From Candidatus Omnitrophota bacterium (lineage in GTDB: Bacteria > Omnitrophota > Gorgyraeia > Aquiviventales > Aquiviventaceae), in contig JACQRE010000036.1 in the NCBI GenBank assembly GCA_016206585.1, positions 1 to 12,995 of the forward strand: 12,995 bases of DNA, written 5' to 3'. The stretch's first letter is position 1; the number at the start of each line of letters is the position of its first letter. This document shows positions 5,764-12,417 of the stretch, piece by piece. The notes beneath the pieces are model-generated. The model made no database searches and was not told where the DNA came from. It was given only the letters and a program-made list of their open reading frames with translations. Position numbers and translations under genes: made by a program.

Positions 5764-6126
5764 CTAGTTGGAGGCGTTTCGGCGCAGCTCGCCGCCGTGC
5801 AGCGGGCAGAACTTGAAGGTCTCCGGATACAGCTCGCCGCCGACCGGACAGAACTTTGTCGCCGGGGCGTCCCCTCTCGCGGGAGTCGGCCTTGATCCGC
5901 GGGACTCGATGGCCGACCCCGCCACGTCACCGGCCACGCCGCCCAACTGCGAACCGACGGAGCGGCCCACTCCGGGGTCTCCGTACTGGCGGCCCACGAT
6001 GGTGCCGGCCACTTCGCCCGCCGCCGAGCCGATCGTCCGGCTTGACCGTGTCGCCGTCTGCCCCGCCACACATCCGGCTGCCAGCAGCCCCGTCAACCCG
6101 ATGAGGCCGATGCGTCGTCCCTTCAT
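5764..6126 (-). CDS. Glycine-zipper lipoprotein with zinc-ribbon-like C-terminus, 120 aa
   Basis: A lipoprotein signal (MKGRRIGLIGLTGLLAAGC) places the lipidated Cys at residue 19. Residues about 33-72 are small-residue rich with Gly/Ala repeats (IGSAAGEVAGTIVG, VGSQLGGVAGDVAGSAI), as in glycine-zipper outer-membrane lipoproteins. The C-terminus reads KFCPVGGELYPETFKFCPLHGGEL (91-114, shown as two knuckles: FCPVGG and FCPLHG). It resembles the usual double CPxCG ribbon but keeps only C93 and C107, with H110 as a possible third ligand, so metal binding may be lost or altered. ATG 6126 is used; a TTG directly before it is the alternative. The gene starts 17 bases after the DUF3568 gene stop and so belongs to the same operon. 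Confidence 0.78.
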   Translation of the reverse strand: MKGRRIGLIGLTGLLAAGCVAGQTATRSSRTIGSAAGEVAGTIVGRQYGDPGVGRSVGSQLGGVAGDVAGSAIESRGSRPTPARGDAPATKFCPVGGELYPETFKFCPLHGGELRRNASN

Positions 6127-6143
6127 CAAGCGCCTCGCCTGAT

Positions 6144-6524
6144 TTAGAGCCGTTCGATGATCTTCGAGTAGACCTCTTGCGCGGTGTCGACCTTCGGCAT
6201 CCAGAGATCGCTGCGTCCCCGCACGATGAGCTGCACGCTCTTCTTGGTGAGCGGCTTGACGGTGATCGTCACGTTGACGTCCTGGACCTGCGCCTTGATC
6301 TGCCCGTGCACGCGATCTTCCAGCGTCACGGTCCCCAGCTCCTTGACCACCTCCAAGCTCCGGTCGTAGACCACATGCTTCGGAAGATCAAAGACGTTCC
6401 GCACCGAGTCCTTGCTGATCGCATAGCCGCCGGCGACCCCAGCACCCACCAACAGCACCGCGCAGCCGGAGAGCCCCAGCGAGGCGGCCAGCAGCATGGC
6501 GATCGAAACCTGCTTCGTCTTCAT
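6144..6524 (-). CDS. DUF3568-family lipoprotein, 126 aa
   Basis: The start at 6524 (MKTKQVSIAMLLAASLGLSGC) has AAGGAGGAG upstream and gives a clean type II signal peptide with lipobox LSGC. A glycine-rich hydrophobic stretch (AVLLVGAGVAGGYAISKD) follows. The rest is a small alpha/beta domain: VYDRSLEVVKELG helix, strands KAQVQDVNVTITVKPL and SVQLIVRGRSD, and a final helix TAQEVYSKIIERL. This layout is that of DUF3568 lipoproteins, common in diderm bacteria and of unknown function. It lies between a PEP-CTERM gene (38-base gap) and a glycine-zipper lipoprotein (17-base gap), so the three likely share a transcript. The role at the outer membrane is inferred from the lipid anchor. Confidence 0.83.
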   Translation of the reverse strand: MKTKQVSIAMLLAASLGLSGCAVLLVGAGVAGGYAISKDSVRNVFDLPKHVVYDRSLEVVKELGTVTLEDRVHGQIKAQVQDVNVTITVKPLTKKSVQLIVRGRSDLWMPKVDTAQEVYSKIIERL

Positions 6525-6562
6525 GCACCGCTCCTCCTTGTTCGCGGACAGCATGGTGGAAC

Positions 6563-7117
6563 TCAGGATGGTGATGGTGGACGCGGCCGCCGCGTCAGCA
6601 GGCCCACGATGCCGACCAACCCCATGCCCAGCAGCAGCCCGCTGGATGGCTCGGGAACGACGGGGCGTGTTTCCACGGTCAGGGTCGTCTGGCCCAGGCG
6701 GATGGTGCCCGGCCCTGTCTGGACCGTCCGCAGGGCGGGCGGCTTCTGCTCCAGATATTGAAACTGCACCTTGGAGAAGTTGAAGCTGATCGCCTCTTCC
6801 GGCACCTCAGCGCAGGAGCCGCCGGTCGTGCACTGCGACACCAACAGGTCTTGGAACAGGACATCCATGGCCGCCGTGTTGCCGCCGCTGGAGTTGCCGT
6901 ACCGGCTGGTCAATGAGGCGGAGCGGATCGCCTCGCCTGCGGGGATGTCGTAATCAAACAGTCCGATCGTGATCGGGGTTAAGGGGAAACTCTCCTCCGC
7001 GTCATGGAGTTCGCCGGTAAATTCCGGCAGCGAGATGACGAGGACCGCCGGCCAAACCATGGGCGCCCCGCAGAGCGCGGAGAGCACGAGTCCCAACACC
7101 AGGCTTGTCTGTTTCAT
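6563..7117 (-). CDS. PEP-CTERM sorted exported protein, 184 aa
   Basis: A signal peptide (MKQTSLVLGLVLSALCGAPM) opens the protein. It closes with the tripartite PEP-CTERM signal: VPEPSS (154-159), a hydrophobic helix GLLLGMGLVGIVGLL (160-174) and the basic tail TRRPRPPSPS. Such tails are recognised by exosortase (EpsH family), which is not in this window. The mature region is predicted beta-rich, with an Asp/Glu/Ser-rich face (SLPEFTGELHDAEESFPL) and two nearby cysteines (C96, C102) that could form a disulfide. The start ATG 7117 has AAGGAGG eight bases upstream. The function is unknown; PEP-CTERM proteins are usually tied to extracellular polysaccharide or biofilm. It probably heads the operon with the two lipoprotein genes. 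Confidence 0.87.
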   Translation of the reverse strand: MKQTSLVLGLVLSALCGAPMVWPAVLVISLPEFTGELHDAEESFPLTPITIGLFDYDIPAGEAIRSASLTSRYGNSSGGNTAAMDVLFQDLLVSQCTTGGSCAEVPEEAISFNFSKVQFQYLEQKPPALRTVQTGPGTIRLGQTTLTVETRPVVPEPSSGLLLGMGLVGIVGLLTRRPRPPSPS

Positions 7118-7225
7118 GCCGATGCCTCCTTGATCCCTGCGTAGAACTGACTCAGCAGCCTGGTAGATGTGTCTGGCGGCGTTCAGGGCGTGGGCCAGCC
7201 CTGCGATGGGATCACTGAGGTGCGC

Positions 7226-7822
7226 CTAGTTCGTCGTGATCGTCACCGTCGGGGGCCCGAGGGAGGGATTCCCGCCACTATTGATAAACACGCCTGCGGT
7301 GTTGAAGGCCACTCTGACCGTGGGCGCGTTCGTTGGCGTGACCACAATCGATACGGTGTCTATGGAGGTGCGGTTCCCGCTGGGAATCGTGAAGGTCGAT
7401 TCCTCAAAACCACTGGAGGGCGGATTGTTGTTCCCCACGGCTTGACTGAACGCGCCGGCGTCTGTCCCGCCGTCAGTATAGTTCGTCACGCCGGCGATGT
7501 TGACGTAGCCTTTTGCCTTCATCGTGGCACCGATGGTCACCCGAATCCGATTGTAGGTGGCCGGCGCAAGCTGCACCCCGCTGACAAGGCTGGCCGCAAC
7601 GGCCCCGGCATTGGTCGCCGCGATGTCGATTTCTTGACTGCCACTGAACAGCGTTGTATACGTGGACCCACCGTCGCTCGACGTCTCGACGGTCGTCACC
7701 GTGACCTTAAAGACCTGTCCCCCGCCGTCTCCGGTCGCGGCACTGGCCGGGGTGGCGAGGCCAAGCCACGCCACGCATACGCCGCCTGCAAGCAGGCTCC
7801 GCGCGATCACCCACATCCGCAT
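7226..7822 (-). CDS. Secreted Ig-like beta-rich protein (DUF4382-like), 198 aa
   Basis: The Sec signal peptide (MRMWVIARSLLAGGVCVAWL) ends near ATPASA. The mature part is Thr/Ser/Gly/Val-rich and beta-stranded. VQLAPATYNRIRVTIGATMK recalls the Ig-like DUF4382 signature in which a strand reads 'l-GtYt-IRL'; the family is suggested, not certain. There is no lipobox, membrane anchor or PEP-CTERM tail, so it is soluble, or held by another protein. ATG 7822 lies two bases after the stop of the inverse-autotransporter barrel gene, with GAGGAA as Shine-Dalgarno, so the two are translated together. This makes it a candidate detached partner of that barrel. It ends the four-gene unit; the 108 bases beyond hold only a weak 6-bp hairpin. 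Confidence 0.75.
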   Translation of the reverse strand: MRMWVIARSLLAGGVCVAWLGLATPASAATGDGGGQVFKVTVTTVETSSDGGSTYTTLFSGSQEIDIAATNAGAVAASLVSGVQLAPATYNRIRVTIGATMKAKGYVNIAGVTNYTDGGTDAGAFSQAVGNNNPPSSGFEESTFTIPSGNRTSIDTVSIVVTPTNAPTVRVAFNTAGVFINSGGNPSLGPPTVTITTN

Positions 7823-7824
7823 GA

Positions 7825-8703
7825 CTAGTCATTCCTCACGATTTCTACACTCACACCGGAGGTCCGCCGCTCCGCTTCTACGACAATCTCATGGTGACGT
7901 TCCACCAGCCTCCAGAGGTCGCCCTGCATATCGCTCTCTGGAAACATGGTCGTATCGGGCCGGACGGGATTGCGGATGGGCTCGGCCCGGTTCCCGCCGA
8001 GCGGGAGGCGGAAGGCGACGGTCACGCCCCAGTCCAGGTTCGTCTTCGTATCATTGCTGAGGAGCCAGTCCACCACGAGATACTTGACCGGCGTGTACTC
8101 CGTGCGAATCGTCCAGCCGTAGCGGTTCTTAAACTCCTTGTAGTTATACCAATTGAAACCTCCAAAGACCTTGACGCGTGAGTAGTAGGGGATGGGCGAT
8201 CCGACCTCGACATCATAGCCATCGACGACCTCTTCAAAGACCTGCGTGCCTCCCGTGTCCTCCGTGAGCCGCTTCTGCGAGAGCCCGAGGTAATAATTGG
8301 CCCGGAGTTCCGCAAAACGACTGACGGCCTCGGCCCCCCAGCCGACGCGGTAGTGGGCAGCCTCCGTTTCGTAATCCCAGAACATGTTCCCGCCCACCAG
8401 CCACGCCCTGTTCTTGACCAGCTGGCGGTACCCGACTCCTGTGTTGAGTAAGAACTCGCTGTTGGCGTAATTGAGGCGGGGCTCGAGGAAGACCGCGCGA
8501 TCTCCATCCTCGGCGCGATAGAGCGGCAGGATGATGTCGGCGCCGTAGCGCGGGCCTTGACCCTCGTCGTAATTCATGAAGAGCTCCCAGTACTCCATCC
8601 AGTCTGGGAGCTGCAGACTATCTTGCGCGGCAAGGACAGGCGGGGAGGAGAGGAACAGGGCGGCGGAGCAGACGAGAACACACGTGTGCTTCAAGGATAT
8701 CAC
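7825..8703 (-). CDS. Inverse-autotransporter (intimin/invasin-type) beta-barrel without passenger, 292 aa
   Basis: After a signal peptide ending near PPVLAAQ, the protein shows the inverse-autotransporter barrel pattern. Landmarks are GVGYRQLVKNRAWLVGGNMF, WDYETEAAHYRVGWGAEAV, ANYYLGLSQKR, GYDVEVGSPIPYYSRVKVF and YGWTIRTEYTPVKYLVVDW. After the last strand (GVTVAFRLPLGG), LVERHHEIVVEAER (about 266-279) matches the conserved post-barrel segment of intimin/invasin relatives. The protein stops 13 residues later, so the usual Ig-like passenger is absent. Other members start with a LysM domain, which is also missing. A start at GTG 8703 is used, since GGGAG lies about seven bases before it; GTG 8727 is possible. 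It is the third gene of the 10003-7226 unit. It would sit in the outer membrane as an anchor or channel. Confidence 0.82.
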   Translation of the reverse strand: MISLKHTCVLVCSAALFLSSPPVLAAQDSLQLPDWMEYWELFMNYDEGQGPRYGADIILPLYRAEDGDRAVFLEPRLNYANSEFLLNTGVGYRQLVKNRAWLVGGNMFWDYETEAAHYRVGWGAEAVSRFAELRANYYLGLSQKRLTEDTGGTQVFEEVVDGYDVEVGSPIPYYSRVKVFGGFNWYNYKEFKNRYGWTIRTEYTPVKYLVVDWLLSNDTKTNLDWGVTVAFRLPLGGNRAEPIRNPVRPDTTMFPESDMQGDLWRLVERHHEIVVEAERRTSGVSVEIVRND

Positions 8704-8741
8704 GACGCCATCTCCCAAGCCAGGCACCGGCGATCACGCGC

Positions 8742-9434
8742 TCAGTAGAGCGCGTCCACCCCGTTGGCATCATCGGAGGACAGGGTGGAGGGGCTGGGGT
8801 TGCACGAGGAGACGGACGGGTACATCGTAGCACCTGAGACGCTCGAGTGGCCAAGGCCGATCACGTGGCCGACTTCATGGACCATGATGGCCTCGATGTT
8901 CCATTCCTTGCCGCTCCGGCACAGCTCATAGAGGCTGTAATAGGGCCCGCCCCATTTGTCCCTTGTATTCCGACGGGTCTCCACGTCGGAATCATCGATG
9001 AGACAGTGGCCGTCGGGATGTCGAGCGTCGTTGCAGTGGTAGAAGCCCACAAAGGTCGCCGCCAGGCAACTGCCGCTGCAGGTGCCGGGGATCATTTCGT
9101 TGAACGCGATCGTGGGTCTTCCATCACCCAGCTGCCAGGGGAGATTACAGTTGTAGGCGTTGGTGACATTGCCCACCGGGCCGACGACGTTCCAGCCGGT
9201 TCCGGCCAAAAGCGGATGGCTGTTGTTGAGCGCCTGGATGGTCGCGGCGACTCCACCGTCCGGATCATCCGCGGTGATAGAGGCATGGCCGGGACCGGTC
9301 ACGCAGATCTGGATCGGTGTCGCGAGCCAGTGACGGACCGGCTGCAGCAGGCTGTAGGTGTACGCGACGCCTGGCGCCAGCCCAAGAAACCCGAGTCCTG
9401 CCGCGATGATCAGCCGACGACGCGACGCCTTCAT
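8742..9434 (-). CDS. Matrixin-like secreted zinc metalloprotease (M10-type), 230 aa
   Basis: An N-terminal signal or anchor (RRRLIIAAGLGFLGLAPGVA) leads into a compact catalytic domain. The zinc motif HEVGHVIGLGH occupies 186-196 (ligands H186, H190, H196; E187 catalytic). The Met-turn is M204 in GATMYP, and the end LSSDDANGVDALY is the typical matrixin terminus. Five paired cysteine candidates lie in 95-175 (CNLPW, CSGSC, YHCND, HCLID). Length is that of a bare catalytic domain without hemopexin-like repeats and without an obvious cysteine-switch propeptide. ATG 9434 overlaps the stop of the preceding gene by ATGA. The neighbour upstream is of a type often found beside matrixins. Its substrate may be a surface or matrix protein; this is inferred from context. 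Confidence 0.9.
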   Translation of the reverse strand: MKASRRRLIIAAGLGFLGLAPGVAYTYSLLQPVRHWLATPIQICVTGPGHASITADDPDGGVAATIQALNNSHPLLAGTGWNVVGPVGNVTNAYNCNLPWQLGDGRPTIAFNEMIPGTCSGSCLAATFVGFYHCNDARHPDGHCLIDDSDVETRRNTRDKWGGPYYSLYELCRSGKEWNIEAIMVHEVGHVIGLGHSSVSGATMYPSVSSCNPSPSTLSSDDANGVDALY

Positions 9435-10003
9435 GGGGAAGCTCCCGCGTCACACGAGCGCGCCAGGCCCCTGAGCTCACGGCTGAGCTGATCGAGCACC
9501 GCCTCGGGCGCCAGGCGGTCGGTGAGCATGGTCGCCCGGCCTGTTTCCACCACGTCGTAGCGCGCGGCGGTGGGTGCCCGGTTGTCACGATGGGAGACGA
9601 CGAACATCCCGCGGCCGTAGCCCCAGACGTGATACGCCCCGGAGCCATCCTCCCAGGGCTGCAGCAGTAGGACGACCTCTTCATCCTGACGGAAGGTCGG
9701 AAAACCCTCCGCTTTAATCGTGTAGTCTCCAACCGAGCCGCCGACTTCCTTGACCTGGATGCTCGTGGTGGGATTCAGACTGCCCCGCAGGACCTCCTCA
9801 ATCGCCACCGTCGCCGTGGTCCAGATGGCGCGGTGCTGGCCGTCCCAGGCTGACTGCACGCCCGTGACATGTCCACGGATCATGTCGGTGGACTCGCAGA
9901 CAAGCTGTCGGTCACTGACTGGCTCGAAGACCGAGGCGGAAAGAGCGGGCGTGGACAAGACCCACACGGCTAAGACCATGCTCGCAGTGAGCGTCACACG
10001 CAT
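9431..10003 (-). CDS. Secreted matrixin-associated protein, 190 aa
   Basis: The start at 10003 (MRVTLTASMVLAVWVLS) is chosen over 10042 because it begins a clean signal peptide (cleavage near LSAS, residue 23) and has GAGGG about eight bases upstream. The mature domain follows the pattern RQLVCESTDMIRGHVTGV, AIWTTATVAIEEVLRGS, IQVKEVGGSVGDYTIKAEG, then FRQDEEVVLLLQPW and YGRGMFVV. From memory this beta-rich domain recurs next to or fused with matrixin proteases in several phyla, where it may assist or inhibit the enzyme; I cannot name a Pfam entry. Translation is coupled to the matrixin (ATGA). It is the first gene after the strong promoter at 10048-10076. The function is inferred from context only. 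Confidence 0.78.
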   Translation of the reverse strand: MRVTLTASMVLAVWVLSTPALSASVFEPVSDRQLVCESTDMIRGHVTGVQSAWDGQHRAIWTTATVAIEEVLRGSLNPTTSIQVKEVGGSVGDYTIKAEGFPTFRQDEEVVLLLQPWEDGSGAYHVWGYGRGMFVVSHRDNRAPTAARYDVVETGRATMLTDRLAPEAVLDQLSRELRGLARSCDAGASP

Positions 10004-10047
10004 CGGGCTTGCCCTCGAAGCTGCAGGAGAGAGACTGCTCAACGCTT

Positions 10048-10076
10048 ACAATAATCCAGGAGCTGTGGCCTGTCAA
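10048..10076 (-). promoter_or_regulatory. Strong sigma70-type promoter of the protease/adhesin unit
   Basis: On the minus strand TTGACA (10071-10076) is spaced 17 bases from TATTGT (10048-10053). The -35 is perfect and the -10 differs at two positions. Transcription would begin near 10041, leaving a leader of about 38 bases before ATG 10003. It fits the 116-base gap after the cysteine-peptidase gene and separates that gene from the four below it. Confidence 0.68.
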
Positions 10077-10119
10077 GTCGCTTCACGGAAACAGCGCGCA
10101 CGAATGGACGGATAACCGT

Positions 10120-11325
10120 TTACACGCGAGGCGTGCGTCGGAATCCGAAACAGCTGAGCCACCCGAGGCCCAGCAACAGCAGGCTCGACGGCTCTGGAAT
10201 CGGCGACTCGGCGACAGCGGCTTGGAGGACCTCATCGCCATTGCCGATGTGAACGCGCCCATTCGAGAAGTACGTCCAGACGTGGCGGTTGTTGATGGTC
10301 TGGAGCTGCGCGGGGGTGGTGGCTGAGCCGTTTTGGAACGGGTCGTCCCGATAGCCGAAGAGGTGGACGTCGTCCCAGCTGATGAACCCCTCCATCACCA
10401 CCCAGTGGGTATTGGTCATCAGTTCGATGTCTTGTCCACGCGCGAATTCCCGCTGGAGCCACTCCCAGGTGATGGGGCCATCGTTGCGGGCGGTCCCGTT
10501 GCCATTGGGCTCGGTGTAGTTCCCGTTGGTGGGAAGCTTCACTCCGCCGGTGTAGTGGATCTCCAGCGGCAGATTGTGCTCGAGGGCGTACTGGAGCTTG
10601 CCCTGGACCTCCGTATCGTCCCAGTTGCCGGTGTTGGCATTGCCCATGTTGCCAGCCAGCTCCGTCTGAGTTTCCTCGAGCGTCTGCGTCAGTCCGTAGT
10701 TGTGCTGCGCGTTGAGCCAGTGCAGGCTGTTGGTCGCAGCGCCCGGCCCGCAGAAATTCTGCTCTTGCACGACGTTCGGCATCCCCGTATGCCAACCCGT
10801 TTCTACACCAAGAAACGGCGCGCCAAAACTGACGGGGATCGGCGTGGGAGGATTCAGCGCCGTGAACCCCGAGGGTACCCCGCTATTGATGATGGCGAAG
10901 GCCTCCCCCAGATCCACCGTTTGGAGGCTGCCCGAGGTTGGTGCACCGCTCAGGGGGGTGCTGGTGACGAGTGCCAGGACGTCGAGCGAGGAGAGATCGG
11001 TTCCGCGCGTGATCCCAAGATCAAAGTAGCTGGTGCTGGAGAAGCTACTCGTGCCGGTCAGCGATGAGGGAACAAGCGGATGGTTTTGCACGATCCATTG
11101 CGGATCCGAGCCGGGATTCGCCACCAGGTTGATCCATTCCAGGCTGCTGCCCTGGTCGTAGGCCACGTTGAACTGGCCCCACTCGGAATCGGCTACGACC
11201 AATGATCCGTCTTGGGTGAAATCAACCTGGTCAAGACTGAAGGTCAGCGAGGCCCACAGGGGGGTGGGGCACACCAACGCCAGGCTCACCGCCCACATCC
11301 CGACTCGTAGAAGGGCTCGTCTCAT
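10120..11325 (-). CDS. PEP-CTERM-anchored C39-like cysteine peptidase candidate, 401 aa
   Basis: The chosen start, 11325, gives a signal peptide (MRRALLRVGMWAVSLALVC, cleavage near PLWAS). Residues about 26-170 form a beta-rich N-terminal domain of unknown type. A papain-like C39 domain follows: C192 in EQNFCGPGAATNSLHWLN with an upstream Gln for the oxyanion hole, H307 in THWVVMEGF, and an acidic D327 or D328 in FGYRDDP. The end is a full PEP-CTERM signal: PIPEPSS, helix LLLLGLGWLSCFGF and RRTPRV. The enzyme would be exported, then sorted by exosortase; whether it is active is not shown. The Shine-Dalgarno is weak (AAGGC at ten bases). An upstream in-frame start at 11403 lacks support. It stands just before the promoter of the matrixin unit. 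Confidence 0.8.
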   Translation of the reverse strand: MRRALLRVGMWAVSLALVCPTPLWASLTFSLDQVDFTQDGSLVVADSEWGQFNVAYDQGSSLEWINLVANPGSDPQWIVQNHPLVPSSLTGTSSFSSTSYFDLGITRGTDLSSLDVLALVTSTPLSGAPTSGSLQTVDLGEAFAIINSGVPSGFTALNPPTPIPVSFGAPFLGVETGWHTGMPNVVQEQNFCGPGAATNSLHWLNAQHNYGLTQTLEETQTELAGNMGNANTGNWDDTEVQGKLQYALEHNLPLEIHYTGGVKLPTNGNYTEPNGNGTARNDGPITWEWLQREFARGQDIELMTNTHWVVMEGFISWDDVHLFGYRDDPFQNGSATTPAQLQTINNRHVWTYFSNGRVHIGNGDEVLQAAVAESPIPEPSSLLLLGLGWLSCFGFRRTPRV

Positions 11326-11591
11326 GGCGTGTAATGCCTTGACGGACTGGCAAGCGCACGACGGACACTCACAGGAGTGAGGCCGCGGATCAAGTGAGCA
11401 CAATCCGTGCCACCACGACTTACAATCGCTTCGCGATGCTCAACCGACGTTGCGTCAAAAAGATACCTCAGCAATGGGGTGCGTCGGGCAAGATAGGCCG
11501 GTAGCCGTCGAGTGGCGCGATTATCAGACAGGTGGTGCATCGTGACAACATCCCCGCATCGTGACGCCGCTGGCAGGCGTTCCTCTGGACT
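11326..11591. other. Gene-poor spacer between DUF2182 and cysteine-peptidase genes
   Basis: This stretch contains no supported gene. A 72-codon minus-strand frame (11540-11322) ends in an ATGA overlap with the peptidase gene but has weak third-position GC bias and no Shine-Dalgarno. A small inverted repeat CTCTG-N5-CAGAG lies just past the DUF2182 stop, and a 10-bp direct repeat lies at 11537-11565. I found no clear promoter for the peptidase gene. Confidence 0.5.
11537..11565. repeat. 10-bp direct repeat, period 19
   Basis: GCATCGTGAC occurs at 11537-11546 and again at 11556-11565, separated by nine bases. The 19-base period puts the copies nearly two helical turns apart, as in paired protein-binding sites. 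It could also be chance in a short spacer. Confidence 0.4.
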
Positions 11592-12392
11592 TCAGAGCCT
11601 GGTGTGAAGAGCTGAAGAAAGAACCCGTATGCCCCACGCGACCAGAAGCATCCCAGAGATCCGGCTCACCCATCCACGGGCCGGCGCGATCTTCTCTATG
11701 AGCACGACCGCACTGATCAGCGCAACCCACCCCAGATGCATCACGCCAACTGCGAACAATACCGCCATGAGCAGCCAGCAGCAACCCACGCAGAAGGCGC
11801 CATGCCGCGCGCCCATGAGCAACGTCCCGAGGGCGCCTTCCCGCCACTCGGTCATGAGGAAGGTCAGGGGACTTTGGCAGTGCACCAGACACGCACGCTT
11901 GAGCGGCGTGAATTGAAAAATCCCAGCGAGAATGAGCAACCCACCGCTGGCGGCTGGGCTCAGAAGCACCATCGAAGAGGAGAGAAGGGCGGTCGTATGC
12001 AATACCCATTGGCCGGCCGCCGCTACCGCGCTGAACAGCGTCCATACGGCGAGATAGCCTCCGAGGAACACACTCGTCGATACGAATGGTCGGTTTTGCT
12101 GCCGGCGCCGCCGGCTCACGGCGGCGAACGTCAGCGCCGTGGGGGCCACTGAGGGCGCCATCATGGCGACCATCATCACCGCCCACATGACGAAGAGCCA
12201 CCAGACCTCGATCAGGCTCCACGCGCGCTGTTGCGGACCGGAGAGGCTGGCCATCATGGCCATGCAGTCCATCGTGCGCGTGTCCTGGATCAAATATGCC
12301 CACGATACGGTGGTCACACACGCCAATCCTGCGCCGATTGCGAGGCGATCGCGTTCGAGGATCTGTTCAATGGCGGGGAGATGTGTTGGCAT
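11592..12392 (-). CDS. DUF2182 polytopic inner-membrane protein
   Basis: This hydrophobic protein has about six or seven membrane segments and the conserved features of DUF2182. MDCMAMM and WWLFVMWAVMMVAMMAPS lie in the first third. KRACLVHCQSPLTFL lies in the middle, with two cysteines and a histidine, and GARHGAFCVGCCWLLM near residue 200 has three more cysteines. These Met, His and Cys clusters in membrane helices are why the family is described as a predicted metal-binding membrane protein, probably for copper or another soft metal. ATG 12392 is used here; a GTG at 12404 would add four residues, and neither has a strong Shine-Dalgarno. It starts 25 bases after the DUF1326 gene, its regular partner in many genomes. 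The biochemical role is unknown. Confidence 0.9.
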   Translation of the reverse strand: MPTHLPAIEQILERDRLAIGAGLACVTTVSWAYLIQDTRTMDCMAMMASLSGPQQRAWSLIEVWWLFVMWAVMMVAMMAPSVAPTALTFAAVSRRRRQQNRPFVSTSVFLGGYLAVWTLFSAVAAAGQWVLHTTALLSSSMVLLSPAASGGLLILAGIFQFTPLKRACLVHCQSPLTFLMTEWREGALGTLLMGARHGAFCVGCCWLLMAVLFAVGVMHLGWVALISAVVLIEKIAPARGWVSRISGMLLVAWGIRVLSSALHTRL

Positions 12393-12417
12393 CCGACGGG
12401 ACACCTACTCTGCGAGA

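Noticed and set aside
5370..6071. 233-codon minus-strand frame containing the zinc-ribbon protein
   Set aside because: The upstream part overlaps the lipoprotein gene in another frame and the structured leader. The strong Shine-Dalgarno and family-like start are at 5558.
7180..7200. Possible terminator after the Ig-like protein gene
   Set aside because: Only a 6-bp CAGGGC/GCCCTG stem with an 8-base loop and no T-tract; too weak to annotate.
11322..11540. 72-codon minus-strand frame overlapping the cysteine peptidase start by ATGA
   Set aside because: The overlap is tempting, but it lacks a Shine-Dalgarno, third-position GC bias is weak compared with neighbours, and the translation looks like no family.
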